This document shows, piece by piece, positions 1 through 11,317 of a stretch of 64,000 bases of DNA. A program made the position numbers and the translations under genes. Position 1 is the stretch's first letter; the number at the start of each line of letters is the position of its first letter. The notes under the pieces are model-generated. The model was not told where the DNA came from, made no database searches, and saw only the letters and a program-made list of their open reading frames with translations. Source of the DNA: Magnetococcales bacterium (GTDB lineage: Bacteria > Pseudomonadota > Magnetococcia > Magnetococcales > DC0425bin3); assembly GCA_015229045.1 (NCBI GenBank), contig JADGCJ010000006.1:1-64000 (forward strand). The letters run 5' to 3'.

Positions 1-73
1 AGGACTCTGTCCTGGACCTGCCAGGGAGCCAGCCCCCTGGACCCCGATTCGTTGCTGGGTGCTGAATAGTTAC
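1..73 (+). repeat. REP-like dispersed repeat, family R1 (copy A, cut by window start)
   Basis: Bases 1-73 match 13853-13925 with only a few differences and match the first part of 22916-22972 more loosely. The unit holds two small palindromes (AGGAC-tct-GTCCT, then CCAGGG...CCCCCTGG). All copies lie between genes. This looks like a REP-type intergenic element; it may start upstream of the window. Confidence 0.8.
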
Positions 74-75
74 CA

Positions 76-124
76 ATAAAATAAAAAAGACTCCGCCCGT
101 TCCTTTGTGGTCAGGGCGAAGTCT
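76..124 (-). terminator. Intrinsic terminator of actP
   Basis: Read on the minus strand, an 11-bp stem (88-98 pairing with 114-124, one G-U wobble) with a 15-base loop is followed by a T-rich run (TTTTTTATTTTATT). It sits 35 bp after the actP stop codon, as expected for the end of the DUF485-actP transcript. Confidence 0.85.
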
Positions 125-158
125 CGACACACTTCAGATGCTGCTGCTGTTGATCAAC

Positions 159-1859
159 TCAATGTTTGGACGCACCCACCGAACCGATGCCGGTTTCGCA
201 GCGGACGAGCTGGGCTTCGTAGGCCTCTCTTTCTTTCTGGGCACTCTCGCTGCTATCCGTGATCGAGAAGAACCAGGCTGAAGCGAAAGCCAGGGTCATG
301 GAGAAGATCGCCGGATCTTTGTAGGGGAAAAGCGGGGCAGGATTCTTGAACACATCCACCCAGACGGTCTTGGAGAGCACCACCATGGTGACCGTGCAAA
401 TCAGCCCCAGGTAACCACCGATCACGGCACCCCGGGTGGTCAAGCCACGCCAATGGATGGAGAGGAAAAGAATGGGGAAGTTGGTGCTGGCTGCGATGGC
501 AAAGGCCAGACCCACCATGAAAGCCACATTCTGCTTCTCGAACTGGATGCCAAGGTAGACGGCAATACAACCGATAATCAGGGCTGCGATCTTGGAGATC
601 ATCATCTCCTTCTTTTCGTCTGCCTGACCGTTACAGATGGCATTGGCGTAAATGTCGTGGGAGACAGCCGATGCTCCCGACAGGGTCAACCCGGAAACCA
701 CGGCCAGGATGGTCGCAAACGCCACCGCAGAGATGAATCCCAGGAAGAGATCGCCGCCAGTGGCATGAGCCAGATGAATGGCGGCCATGTTGTTGCCACC
801 CATCAGAGTGCCTTTCGCGGCATCCATGTAGTGGGGACTCGGCGCCACCAGCAACACGGCTCCGAAACCAATGATGAAGGTGAGGATGTAGAAATAACCG
901 ATGAAACCCGTCGCGTAAAAGACCGATTTTCTGGCCTCCTTGGCGTTACCCACAGTGAAGAAGCGCATCAGAATGTGCGGCAGACCAGCCGTACCGAACA
1001 TGAGCGCCAGACCCAGAGAGATGGCCGATAGCGGATCATTGATCAATCCTCCGGGCGCCAGGAAGTTCTTGCCCTCGCTCACGGCCTTTTTATGATCGGC
1101 CAGGGCACTCGATTTGATGGCCTCCACAGCCTCCCTGAAGAAGCGCTCCACATCAAAGTTGGCATATGAAAGGGCCGCAAAAGCGATGAAAGAGGCGCCG
1201 GAGAGCAATAGCACCGCCTTGATGATCTGCACCCAGGTGGTGGCCAACATGCCGCCGAACGCCACATAGAGGATCATCAGGGTCCCCACGGCAATCACGG
1301 CGTACTCATAGGGCAGGCCGAACAGGGTCCGGATCAACTGACCGGCGCCCACCATCTGGGCGATCAGGTAGAGGGTGATCGTACTCAGGGTTCCGAAGGC
1401 CGACAAGGTACGCATGGGGACGCGCGACAGGCGAAAAGAGACGATGTCGGCGAAGGTGTAACGACCCAGATTGCGCAACTGCTCCGCAATCAAAAAGAGG
1501 ATGATCGGCCAACCGACCAGCCAACCGATCGAGTAGATGAGGCCATCGTAACCTTTGGCGAACACCATGCTCGAAATACCCAGGAACGAGGCCGCCGACA
1601 TATAGTCGCCGGCAATGGCCAGACCGTTCTGAAAGCCGGTGATGCCGCCCCCGGCCGCATAAAAGTCCTTTGTGGTTTTGGTGCGATGCGCCGCCCAGTA
1701 GGTGATGCCCAGGGTGATGCCGACGAAAATGAAAAACATGATGATCGCCGTCACGTTCAGGGCCTGTTGAGGGGCGGCCGGGGGTATGTCCGCAGCCAAC
1801 ACTCCCCCCGGCATTGCGAAGAGACCCCCTGCCAGTACCGCGTGAATCCGCTTTGTCAT
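159..1859 (-). CDS. actP: Acetate/cation symporter ActP (sodium:solute symporter family)
   Basis: Likely imports acetate and other short monocarboxylates with a cation across the inner membrane. The 566-residue protein opens with a signal-peptide-like segment ending near [10 protein letters not shown], a feature of ActP, followed by about 13 hydrophobic segments typical of the SSS family. Length is close to E. coli ActP (549). The start codon overlaps the stop of the upstream DUF485 gene by 4 bp (ATGA), the standard yjcH-actP arrangement, so the two are probably translationally coupled. Substrate is inferred from family and neighbour; related SSS members carry pyruvate or propionate. Confidence 0.9.
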   Translation of the reverse strand: MTKRIHAVLAGGLFAMPGGVLAADIPPAAPQQALNVTAIIMFFIFVGITLGITYWAAHRTKTTKDFYAAGGGITGFQNGLAIAGDYMSAASFLGISSMVFAKGYDGLIYSIGWLVGWPIILFLIAEQLRNLGRYTFADIVSFRLSRVPMRTLSAFGTLSTITLYLIAQMVGAGQLIRTLFGLPYEYAVIAVGTLMILYVAFGGMLATTWVQIIKAVLLLSGASFIAFAALSYANFDVERFFREAVEAIKSSALADHKKAVSEGKNFLAPGGLINDPLSAISLGLALMFGTAGLPHILMRFFTVGNAKEARKSVFYATGFIGYFYILTFIIGFGAVLLVAPSPHYMDAAKGTLMGGNNMAAIHLAHATGGDLFLGFISAVAFATILAVVSGLTLSGASAVSHDIYANAICNGQADEKKEMMISKIAALIIGCIAVYLGIQFEKQNVAFMVGLAFAIAASTNFPILFLSIHWRGLTTRGAVIGGYLGLICTVTMVVLSKTVWVDVFKNPAPLFPYKDPAIFSMTLAFASAWFFSITDSSESAQKEREAYEAQLVRCETGIGSVGASKH

Positions 1860-2179
1860 TTGGACATCTCCTTGATTTCGCTGGTTAGTCTGTCATAGGC
1901 GCCGTTGGCGCGCAAAACAAAGACCCAAGTCAGAAGAAACGCAGAGATGATGACCCCCGCCCCGATGGGAATGCCGACAGTAATGATGCTTGCACCGATT
2001 GGTGTTGCCAGGAAGGCAGGCTTGAACGCAACCAACAGAATGAACGTATAGTACAGAACCAGCATGATGATGGAGAGTGTCCAGGCAAAGCGTCTTCGTT
2101 TGGTGACGAGCTCATGATACTTTGGATTTTTAAGGATTCGGTTGAATTGGGCCGTTTGAAGACCACTATCTTCCGCCAT
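1856..2179 (-). CDS. DUF485 family membrane protein (YjcH-like)
   Basis: A 107-residue protein with two hydrophobic segments (about residues 34-54 and 65-90) in the DUF485 family, which nearly always sits directly upstream of actP. Its role is unknown; it is thought to assist or regulate the permease. I place the start at 2179 (MAEDSGLQ) rather than 13 codons upstream because GGAGG lies 6 bases before this ATG. The 4-bp overlap with actP supports one transcript. Confidence 0.85.
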   Translation of the reverse strand: MAEDSGLQTAQFNRILKNPKYHELVTKRRRFAWTLSIIMLVLYYTFILLVAFKPAFLATPIGASIITVGIPIGAGVIISAFLLTWVFVLRANGAYDRLTSEIKEMSK

Positions 2180-2606
2180 GTTAACCTCCAGTGGATTGTT
2201 GGTTGTTCCGGCAGACACTTTTAAATATAATCCCCTGATTCCAATCGCAGGCGAAAAACCCTACCATCCTGGAGGGCACAATCGAACCATGTTTTTCGGG
2301 TTCTTCCAAGGTTGGCCGACACCTGGAGGGAGGTTGAACGCCTGGCCATTTCTGGCACTGTTCTTCCGCCCCCGCAGAGACCCCCGACTTCGCAGCCAGA
2401 TTGCTTCTATAGAATCATTAATAGTTTTTCAAGTGTTTTTTTATTCATCATGTGTGCTGTTAAAATGGACACACGGCTTCTCGAGCGGTCTCAAAGAGGG
2501 AGAGAGCCGGAATTACAGCTTTTTTTCATTGGTTTACGTGCTGTACGCGCCATGCCTCCTCCCTCCCCTGCCAGGGAGAGAGGAGAGCGATGCGGTGGAG
2601 GGTGTA
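2180..2606. other. Gene-free stretch between DUF485 gene and DEAD-box helicase gene
   Basis: No ORF here resembles a protein. It should hold the promoter of the DUF485-actP pair and the 3' end of the helicase transcript. I could not pick out a convincing -35/-10 pair or terminator, nor a copy of the dispersed repeats. Confidence 0.5.
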
Positions 2607-4100
<1,494 letters not shown>

Positions 4101-4344
4101 ACGATCTCTTTCATGATGAATGCGGGGGAGGGGACCCGGAATTCCCCATCGCCACATGGACTGGAAACCTCAATGAATCACCGGATCGTGGGTTTCAGTC
4201 CATGCTGTGTCACAACAACCGCGTCCATATCGACAAGAAACGTGAGGTTTGTGATCTGCAACCGAGGTATGAAGCCGCGAAACAGAAGGTATCGAGATCC
4301 CCGAAAAAATGGTTCCGGGCCACTCTACAATGATCGTTGTCTCC

Positions 4345-5826
4345 TCAATTGTCAACACCTGTTCCTGAAACACTCCTGCGCGCCATCTCCTGCAGGTCGA
4401 CGCGATTGATCTTGCCATTGGCCAGCAGGGGCAGGCTCTCCAGTCGGCGCAGGTGATGGGGATGCTTGAAGCGTACCAGGCGCTGATCGAGATGGAGACG
4501 CAATTCATCCAGGGAAATCTCCCGGCTGGCGACGCAGAAGAGATAACCCACCTCGGTCCATTTGGCATCGGGCACGGCCACCACGACGGCTTGCGTAATC
4601 TCCGGGTGGGTCAGAATCTGCTTTTCCACTTCGCCCGGATAGACATTTTCGCCGCCGGAGATATACATCTCTTTTTTGCGACCCACGACAAAAAAGAACC
4701 CTTCCCGGTCGTAGCGAACCAGGTCTCCGGTGCGGAAACAGCCCTCATGGAGGGAGTTGCGAAACAGCTCCTCGTTGCGCCAGTACCCCCGGCACAGGTG
4801 GGGACCGCCGATGAGCAATTCGCCGGGCTGGTCGGGGGGCACCGGCTGGTTGGCATCGTCGACCACCAGGACTTGGGAGTGGCGCATGGGCTTGCCGATG
4901 GAGTCGGGTCGATGCCAACACTCTTCCGTGTCCAGCAGGAAGCAGTTGGGTCCCACTTCGGTCAGGCCGAATCCCTGTTTGAAGGGGACGCCCCGGGCGT
5001 GATAGCCCTTCATCAGGGCGACATTCAGGGGGGCGCCACCTGATAAAAGACAACGTATGCGGGAAAAGTCAGTTGCAGCAAAGTCCGGGTGGTCGTAAAT
5101 GGCCTGAAACATGGTCGGAACGGCCCAAAAGATGGTAATTCCCTCGTCCCGGATGGCCTGCAGCACACCGCCGGGATCAAAACGATCAAACAGCAGCAGT
5201 GTTCCGCCCATGGACAACAAAGGCAACAAAAAGACGTGATAAGCCCCGGTATGAAAGAAAGGGGTGTTGACGATGCTGATATCGTCAGCTTCCAGGACAT
5301 CCGCATCGACTGTGTTGCGTATGTTGGCCATGATCATCGCCGCGTGGAACAGGACGCCTTTGGGCATTCCCGTCGAGCCGGAGGTGAAGAGCATCAACAT
5401 GGGGTCATCGTCAGCCACGCTGTGTGCGGGGGCTGTTGGCCGGTCAGCCGTGATGTCGACTGCGTCGAGGGGGAGATAGGGAAACCGTTGCCCGGGAGGA
5501 GGGGGAATGGACCCCAGAAACAGTTGCGGCTCGACCAGATCGAGGATACCGGCCAGCTCCGACGGTGGCAGACGGTGATTCAAAGGCACCAGGATGGCGC
5601 CCACCCTGGCACAGGCAAAGAACAGCAGGATGTGTTCCATGCAGGCCGGAGCGAGCCATACCACCCGGTCTCCCTGGCCGATTCCCCGGGCATGGAGGAG
5701 ATTGCCCCAGCGCTGGATCAAACTCTCCATGGCATGGTAGGTGTGGGTGGTGTTGGCAATCTTGTCGATGATGGCCGGGTGATGCGGTTTTTTTTTGGCA
5801 AATTCACCTATGAAATCGTGCCACAT
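4345..5826 (-). CDS. AMP-forming acyl-CoA ligase (long-chain fatty acid/acyl-CoA synthetase family)
   Basis: Activates a carboxylic acid to its CoA thioester through an acyl-adenylate. The 493-residue protein has the P-loop-like signature FTSGSTGMPKG, the GFGLTEVGP motif, the hinge region TGDLVRYDREGFFFVVGRKK and the C-terminal AMP-binding domain. Start at 5826 (MWHDFIGEF) because GGAGAGAGATC precedes it; an ORF extension to 5967 lacks family similarity. It is transcribed away from the chemosensory operon. Substrate is unknown; the sequence style fits medium/long-chain fatty acid or O-succinylbenzoate-type ligases. Confidence 0.85.
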   Translation of the reverse strand: MWHDFIGEFAKKKPHHPAIIDKIANTTHTYHAMESLIQRWGNLLHARGIGQGDRVVWLAPACMEHILLFFACARVGAILVPLNHRLPPSELAGILDLVEPQLFLGSIPPPPGQRFPYLPLDAVDITADRPTAPAHSVADDDPMLMLFTSGSTGMPKGVLFHAAMIMANIRNTVDADVLEADDISIVNTPFFHTGAYHVFLLPLLSMGGTLLLFDRFDPGGVLQAIRDEGITIFWAVPTMFQAIYDHPDFAATDFSRIRCLLSGGAPLNVALMKGYHARGVPFKQGFGLTEVGPNCFLLDTEECWHRPDSIGKPMRHSQVLVVDDANQPVPPDQPGELLIGGPHLCRGYWRNEELFRNSLHEGCFRTGDLVRYDREGFFFVVGRKKEMYISGGENVYPGEVEKQILTHPEITQAVVVAVPDAKWTEVGYLFCVASREISLDELRLHLDQRLVRFKHPHHLRRLESLPLLANGKINRVDLQEMARRSVSGTGVDN

Positions 5827-5913
5827 GCTGATCTCTCTCCGAGGTGCCGGTTGTGGTGCCCGCAGGATTGTGCAGCAACAGCGCATCATGCGCAGGCTTC
5901 TCCCGGACATACA

Positions 5914-5943
5914 TTGATTATGCAACAGAGAAAGTGTTATGAA
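5914..5943 (+). promoter_or_regulatory. Candidate sigma-70 promoter of the chemosensory operon
   Basis: TTGATT (5914-5919) and an extended -10, TG-T-TATGAA (5935-5943), are spaced 18 bp apart and lie about 110 bp before the first gene of the operon. Found by eye; only moderate matches to consensus. Confidence 0.3.
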
Positions 5944-6055
5944 AACCATGCGGGGAGTGACGGGCACTTTTTTTGTCCATTATTGTCGAAGTGTCCTGAT
6001 CGAGGTCAATTGCATAGTTGAATCAATTATGAGGAAAAAAAAGGGGGGGCGCATC

Positions 6056-6439
6056 ATGTTGGATGCCTTTGTCGTTTTGGACCAGAGGATCCTTGCCGAG
6101 CTGAAAAATGATTTGGAGGAGGAGTTTTCTGCCATCGTCGACATCTCCCTGCAGGCCATGTCTGAACGTGCGCACCTCATTCAAGGTGCCATTTCCCGGC
6201 AGGAGCTGACCCTCGTCCGGAGTGCGGCCCACCAGATCAAATCCAACAGTCGTCAATTGGGGGCACTCCGTGTCGGCAAGATTGCCGAGCAGGTGGAGAA
6301 GCTCTCTGCCTCGGGAAGCGTGTCGGATCTTTCGACGTGGGGGGATGCCCTGGTCATGGAGGTCGGATCGGCCAAAAAGGCCATCCTGGAATATACTGCC
6401 ATCCCGCCTGCTGACCATGCTTTGCCAGTCGGGAGTTGA
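6056..6439 (+). CDS. Stand-alone Hpt phosphotransfer protein
   Basis: A 127-residue protein made almost wholly of a histidine phosphotransfer domain; the phospho-accepting residue should be His59 in AAHQIKSNSRQLGAL. That motif closely resembles the Hpt at the end of the hybrid kinase later in the operon ([15 protein letters not shown]), suggesting a shared ancestor or shared receiver partners. Start at 6056 because a run of G bases lies about 7 bases upstream; the ORF is open further back to 5939 without coding character. First gene of the operon, overlapping the next by 23 bp. Confidence 0.8.
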   Translation: MLDAFVVLDQRILAELKNDLEEEFSAIVDISLQAMSERAHLIQGAISRQELTLVRSAAHQIKSNSRQLGALRVGKIAEQVEKLSASGSVSDLSTWGDALVMEVGSAKKAILEYTAIPPADHALPVGS

Positions 6440-6923
6440 CCCCAAGGTGGGCAAGGGCCTCACCGCATTGCCAACCCTGGTGTTTCGCCTCGAAGAGCAG
6501 TTGTTCGGCATGCCTTTGCATCAGGTGGAGAGGGTGCTGCGTGCCGTCGAGATCACGAGCCTGCCGGATGCGCCGGAAAAAATCCTCGGCTTTGTCAATG
6601 ATCATGGTCGTCAGTTGCCGGTCATGGATATACGGCGGCGCCTCTCTCTGCCGCCCAGCCCCATCCATCCGGACCAGCGCATCATTATCGCTCTTGGCAG
6701 GCGCCCGTTCTGTTTTTTTGTCGACACGGTGAATGGCGTGGTTGACTTCCGGCAGGAGGAGTTTCGCAGTCCGGAAGAGATTTATCCAGGCATGGAACAC
6801 TTTTTGTCAGCCATCTTCACCTGGAGTGGTGACACGGTCCTGGTGTTTGACTGTGACCTGCTCTTTGCCAGTTCGCACGCCGATACGGTCTGGCAGGAGA
6901 TGCATCACCCGGCACGGACATGA
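6417..6923 (+). CDS. CheW-like scaffold protein (WspB-like)
   Basis: About 168 residues with a CheW domain (from TLVFRLEEQLFGMPL to the end), which couples receptors to the CheA kinase. Family features include the VFRLEEQLFGMPL strand and the GFVNDHGRQLPVMDIRRRL segment. The start at 6417 overlaps the Hpt gene; the ribosome-binding site there is weak and a GTG at 6447 is an alternative. The next gene starts 4 bp after its stop. One of two different CheW proteins in this operon, as in Wsp systems. Confidence 0.85.
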   Translation: MLCQSGVDPKVGKGLTALPTLVFRLEEQLFGMPLHQVERVLRAVEITSLPDAPEKILGFVNDHGRQLPVMDIRRRLSLPPSPIHPDQRIIIALGRRPFCFFVDTVNGVVDFRQEEFRSPEEIYPGMEHFLSAIFTWSGDTVLVFDCDLLFASSHADTVWQEMHHPART

Positions 6924-6927
6924 GCGC

Positions 6928-8475
6928 ATGACGCTTCCGCACGTGCCAGCTGCCAGCCTGCGCCAGGTGGCCGATTTGATCCACTCCCGGCTCGGATTTT
7001 TGTTCACCGAGCCGCGTTGGCCGGATCTGTTGCGCCTGTTGAGAAACATGACCTCCGCTTGTGGTTTTTCGGACCTGGAAGCCTGCATACGCTGGATCCT
7101 TTCCGATGTTGCGGAAGCGGAGCGTCTGGCAAAGCTGGCGCGCCATATCACCATTGGCGAGACGTACTTTTTTCGTGATCAGGAGCTGTTCACCTTTTTG
7201 CGAAGCCATATCATTCCAGAGCGGTTGGTGGCGGCCAGGAAAAGGTTGAACCAACCCATGATCACCTTCTGGAGTGCCGGTTGCAGCAGTGGCGAAGAGC
7301 CCTATTCCGTCGCCGTGCTCATGGATCAAATGGCAGAAACGCAGGGTGTCGATTGTCGGATCCTGGCATCGGATGTCAATGAAGCCGCCCTGGAAAAGGC
7401 CAGAAGAGGGATCTACACCTCCTGGTCGTTTCGCAATCCTCCGGCCTATCTCAAGCCGACCTACTTTGCCGAGGTGGCTGCCAACCAGATGCAGATTGCC
7501 AGGCATGTGCGGGAGAGGGTGCAGTTTTTTAATTTCAACCTGATGTCGTCCGTCTTTCCTGTGTCGCTGGAGAAGGGTGGTTCGGTCGATATCCTTTTTT
7601 GCCGCAATGTCCTGATGTATATCGAGCAGGGTTACCGCAAGGCGATCATCGACCGACTCATCGACCGTCTGGATAGCGGTGGCTGGTTTGTCGTCAGTCC
7701 CTGTGAGGCCCCGCTGATCGAACATGCCGCGCTGACCTCTGTCTATCACGCAGGGATGCACCTCTTTCGGAAGGAGCGGCCAGCAGGATCCTCTTCCGCT
7801 GCCAGGGGGGGCAGCCCCAAATTGTCAAATGCGACATCTGCGCCGCCGGTCAGGCCAGCCCCGGCCTTTTCAGTGACGGCTCTTCCCGTGCGTCCGACCT
7901 GCGCTTCCGTGGTCAAACCGGCCCTGGCTGTCCCGGCGCATCGACCCTTCTGTGCGGAACAGGAGGACTCTCCGGCTCCGGATCAGGTATTGACGAAGGC
8001 GCAATCCCTGGTGAAACACGGCCAGCTGGCTGATGCCATCCGGATTCTGCACGAGATTGTCACGCAGGACACGACGTACTGGAGCAAAGAGACCCCCCGG
8101 CACAAGGCTTTGGCGCTCTTGGCCAGGATTCATGCCGACCAGGGGGAGTTGGGTCTGGCAGAACAGGAACTCAAGGAGGCCATCGAGGGTGATCGGCTCA
8201 ATCCTGGCTATTATCACCATCTGGCCATGATCGCGCTGGCACGGGATGACCGGAAGCAGGCTGTTGAACTGTTCAAGAAGGTTTTATTTCTTGATCAGAA
8301 TTTTTTGCTGGCTCACTTTCAGCTTGCCACCTTGGCGGTCGATCCGCACGATGCCGTCCGGTATTTGCACAGCACCCGCTCTCTCCTGAAGGGATTGCCC
8401 GCCGCAACCCCTGTCCCCTGTGCCGAGGGGATGACGGTTGGCATGATGCGGGAGACGTTGGAGATGTATACCTGA
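6928..8475 (+). CDS. CheR-type chemoreceptor methyltransferase with C-terminal TPR domain (WspC-like)
   Basis: Methylates glutamates on the operon's receptor using S-adenosylmethionine. The CheR core covers about residues 1-270, with FWSAGCSSGEEPYS (SAM-binding loop) and FCRNVLMYI. A Pro/Ala-rich linker follows (about 280-350), then tetratricopeptide repeats (about 350-480), the layout of WspC and FrzF rather than the flagellar CheR. Starts 4 bp after the upstream cheW stop (ATG at 6928). Confidence 0.9.
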   Translation: MTLPHVPAASLRQVADLIHSRLGFLFTEPRWPDLLRLLRNMTSACGFSDLEACIRWILSDVAEAERLAKLARHITIGETYFFRDQELFTFLRSHIIPERLVAARKRLNQPMITFWSAGCSSGEEPYSVAVLMDQMAETQGVDCRILASDVNEAALEKARRGIYTSWSFRNPPAYLKPTYFAEVAANQMQIARHVRERVQFFNFNLMSSVFPVSLEKGGSVDILFCRNVLMYIEQGYRKAIIDRLIDRLDSGGWFVVSPCEAPLIEHAALTSVYHAGMHLFRKERPAGSSSAARGGSPKLSNATSAPPVRPAPAFSVTALPVRPTCASVVKPALAVPAHRPFCAEQEDSPAPDQVLTKAQSLVKHGQLADAIRILHEIVTQDTTYWSKETPRHKALALLARIHADQGELGLAEQELKEAIEGDRLNPGYYHHLAMIALARDDRKQAVELFKKVLFLDQNFLLAHFQLATLAVDPHDAVRYLHSTRSLLKGLPAATPVPCAEGMTVGMMRETLEMYT

Positions 8476-8500
8476 GTTGGCCCAACCCTGATCAGACCTC

Positions 8501-9115
8501 ATGGAAACAGCCTCCATGCCAGAGATTGCCAGACCCCCCTTGTCTCACGATCCGGACTCCGAGCGGCCACCCTCCCCTGCGGCGAGCGAGGCACAGGCCA
8601 TTCGACGCGAGAATGCTGCCATTCTGCATGCGCGAGCCAGGGTGCTGGCGCAATCCACGCACAACCGGATGGCTGACGATGAAGTTCTCGACGTGATCGA
8701 GTTTTCACTCAACGAGGAGATCTATGCCCTGGAATTGCTGTGCATCCGGGAGGTCTACCCCCTGAAGGAGATCACCGAACTCCCCGGGGTGCCGCCTTTT
8801 GTCGCAGGGTTGGTCAATGTTCGGGGGCAGATATTGTCCGTCAATGACATTCGCACCTTTTTCGACATGCCGAGGACAGGCTCTTCGGACAAAAGCCGCA
8901 TCATCATTTTGCACTCCCAGAGCATGGAACTGGGCATACTGGCAGATGCCATCATGGGTATTCGTCGCATTCCAAAACGGGAGATTTTGCCCTCGTTGCC
9001 CACCTTGACCGGCATTCGTGCCGAATTTTTAAAGGGGGTCACGTTCGACCGCACCGTCATTCTGGATGGCGCCGGACTCCTGGCCGATCCAAAAATTCTC
9101 GTCAAAGATGCGTGA
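8501..9115 (+). CDS. CheW-like scaffold protein (WspD-like)
   Basis: 204 residues; the N-terminal 65 are Ser/Pro/Ala/Arg-rich and probably disordered, then a full CheW domain (VIEFSLNEEIYALELL, PLKEITELPGVPPFVAGLVNVRG). The ELPGVPPFVAGLVNVRGQ core is better conserved than in the first CheW of the operon. Links receptor and CheA. Its separation from the first CheW by the CheR gene is the Wsp gene order. Confidence 0.9.
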   Translation: METASMPEIARPPLSHDPDSERPPSPAASEAQAIRRENAAILHARARVLAQSTHNRMADDEVLDVIEFSLNEEIYALELLCIREVYPLKEITELPGVPPFVAGLVNVRGQILSVNDIRTFFDMPRTGSSDKSRIIILHSQSMELGILADAIMGIRRIPKREILPSLPTLTGIRAEFLKGVTFDRTVILDGAGLLADPKILVKDA

Positions 9116-9193
9116 TGGTGCCGTGGCCAACAGTCGAGATCACCCGATCAGCAGACCTGAAGCGGGATTCCTTTACCCCCAGTGGAGAGAGTC

Positions 9194-11233
9194 ATGTTGC
9201 GATTCATAAACAAGAGTTTGATGCGGCAAATGCTCACCATGTTGATTCTTGGCTCCTTCATTCCCATCCTGCTCATTGCGGTGGTCTCCACCAGGTTTGC
9301 CAAAGATGCCCTTGAACTGGAGGCATTCAGCAAGCTGACGGCTGTGCGTGCCGTCAAAAAGCAGCGTATTCCGGAGTACCTGAAGAAGCGGTTTCAGGAG
9401 ATCAACTTTTTTGCCAACGATCGGGATACCCGGGAGGCGATGACCAAACTGAGCGAACTGCTCTCCCAGACGCAAGGCAGCGTCAACGACAGTGTCGATA
9501 TGGCCAACAAGTCGTACAGAGCCATCTACGACGCAGTGGATCCCTATCTTCGCGACTTCAAGACAGGTTTCCACTATCCGGAAGTGTATATGGTGACCCT
9601 GGACCAGGGCATTGTCGTTTACAGTACCGGGCGGGGCAATGAATTGGGAACCAGGCTCGGGACAGGGCCTTACAAGGATTCTGGTCTTGCCCAGGCCTGG
9701 AGTGTGATTCGCAATCAAAACAAGAAGGACCACATGACGGATGTCTCCATCGATCCCATTACGGGGGTGCCGGTTGCTTTTCTCAGTACCTCGGTTTCCG
9801 GTCCCAATGGCAAGCCCTTGGGCGTCGTCGTCATTCAACTCAACCTGAGTGAGATCGACTTTCTCATGCAGGAACGTCTGGGGTTGGGGGATTCCGGCGA
9901 GACCACTCTGGTGGGGCCAGACCTGCTCATGCGGTCGAATTCGCGTTTCAGCACCACCTCCACGATCATGAAACAGAAGGTGGACACCATCAGCGTACGG
10001 GCGGGATTGGAGGACAAGGAGGGACAGGTACTCATCCGGGATCACAGAAATATCGAAGTCCTCAGCTCGTACAGTCATGTCGGGCTGAATGAACTGTTTG
10101 GCACCCATTTTGACTGGGTCATCCTGGCGGAGGTGGACTCGAGTGAGGCTTTTCAGCCGGTGACCAACCTGATGGTTCGGGTCGCGATCATGAGTTTGAT
10201 CACTTTGGCCTTTGCGGGGGGCGTGGGCATCTTCATGGCCAGATCCCTGAGCCTGCCGCTGAGCCAGATGTCCACCCTCTTTGCGCAGGTGGCTCAGGGG
10301 GATCTGACGCTCTCCTGCGACTCTGCCCGGCAGGATGAAATGGGCATCCTGGCCCGTGCGATGGGCCATATGATCACCATGTTGCGGGAACAGACCCGCC
10401 ACATCAATGACGGGACCATCCTGTTGTCGTCCTCCATTGCCGAAATATCGGCGACGGCCTCTCAACTGGCGTCCAGTGCCACGGAGACCTCCACCACCAT
10501 CGCCGAAGTGGGTGCCACCGTGGAAGAGGTGCGGCATACGGCCCACCTGACTCATGCCAAAGCAAGGCAAATGATCGAGGAGGCCAACAAGCTGGCTCAG
10601 GTGGCTCGTGAAGGGCGTACCGCCTCTTCGCATGCGGTCGATGGGATCAAAAAAATCAACGAAGAGATGGAGTATATCGCCGAAAGTACCATCAAACTGA
10701 GCGAACAGACGCAAAATATTGGTGAAATCATTGGATCGGTCAACGACCTGACCGATCAATCCAATCTTTTGTCGGTCAACGCCTCCATTGAGGCGGCCAA
10801 GGCTGGCGACATTGGCAAGGGGTTTGGTGTCGTGGCCCAGGAGGTGAAGAGTCTTGCCGAGCAGTCGCGTGAAGCGACCCGCCAGATCAAGACCATCCTC
10901 AACGATATTCAAAAGGCCACCAGTGCCGCTGTCATGGCGACCGAGCGGGGCAGCAAGGCGGTGGAGTCGGGTGTGCATCTAAGCGATCTGGCCGGGCAGG
11001 CCATCGTCTCCTTTGAAGGGAGCGTCGATCTGACCAGCACCGCCGCCGAGCAGATCGGTGCCTCCAGCCAGCAACAACTGGCCGGTATGGATCAACTGGT
11101 CACGGCGATGGAGAGCATCAAATCCGCCACGTCGCAAAATGTGGAAGGGGCACGACAATTGGAAACGGCAACCCGATCCCTGAACGAGCTGGCTCACAAT
11201 CTCAAGGAATTGATTTCACGTCTGAAGGTGTGA
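9194..11233 (+). CDS. Methyl-accepting chemotaxis protein (WspA-position receptor)
   Basis: A 679-residue transmembrane receptor. TM1 lies at about residues 12-32, then a roughly 295-residue periplasmic sensor of the double-Cache size, TM2 at about 330-350, a HAMP domain and a long cytoplasmic signalling helix pair. The hairpin tip reads DLTDQSNLLSVNASIEAAK and GFGVVAQEVKSLAEQS. No C-terminal CheR/CheB-docking pentapeptide is present. Start chosen at ATG 9194, 3 bases after GGAGAGA, in preference to a GTG at 9182. Ligand unknown. Confidence 0.9.
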   Translation: MLRFINKSLMRQMLTMLILGSFIPILLIAVVSTRFAKDALELEAFSKLTAVRAVKKQRIPEYLKKRFQEINFFANDRDTREAMTKLSELLSQTQGSVNDSVDMANKSYRAIYDAVDPYLRDFKTGFHYPEVYMVTLDQGIVVYSTGRGNELGTRLGTGPYKDSGLAQAWSVIRNQNKKDHMTDVSIDPITGVPVAFLSTSVSGPNGKPLGVVVIQLNLSEIDFLMQERLGLGDSGETTLVGPDLLMRSNSRFSTTSTIMKQKVDTISVRAGLEDKEGQVLIRDHRNIEVLSSYSHVGLNELFGTHFDWVILAEVDSSEAFQPVTNLMVRVAIMSLITLAFAGGVGIFMARSLSLPLSQMSTLFAQVAQGDLTLSCDSARQDEMGILARAMGHMITMLREQTRHINDGTILLSSSIAEISATASQLASSATETSTTIAEVGATVEEVRHTAHLTHAKARQMIEEANKLAQVAREGRTASSHAVDGIKKINEEMEYIAESTIKLSEQTQNIGEIIGSVNDLTDQSNLLSVNASIEAAKAGDIGKGFGVVAQEVKSLAEQSREATRQIKTILNDIQKATSAAVMATERGSKAVESGVHLSDLAGQAIVSFEGSVDLTSTAAEQIGASSQQQLAGMDQLVTAMESIKSATSQNVEGARQLETATRSLNELAHNLKELISRLKV

Positions 11234-11238
11234 TCTTG

Positions 11239-11295
11239 ATGGGTGGGAGAAGCCTTCCTCCCCCTCCGATCCCGAGAGTCGCCACGCGATTTTCG
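11239..11295 (+). repeat. Dispersed repeat family R2, copy 1 (between receptor and cheA)
   Basis: Contains a GGGAGAAGCCTTCCTCC-type stretch followed by CCTCCGATCCCGAGAGTCG and a degenerate GCCACGCGAT, the same two-part layout as 16533-16595. It fills most of the 84-bp gap between the receptor and cheA genes. Confidence 0.65.
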
Positions 11296-11317
11296 GGGTT
11301 ATCGCTGGAGAACGGGT

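Noticed and set aside
9173..10978. A 601-codon open frame on the minus strand
   Set aside because: Antisense to the chemoreceptor gene; shadow of its codon bias.
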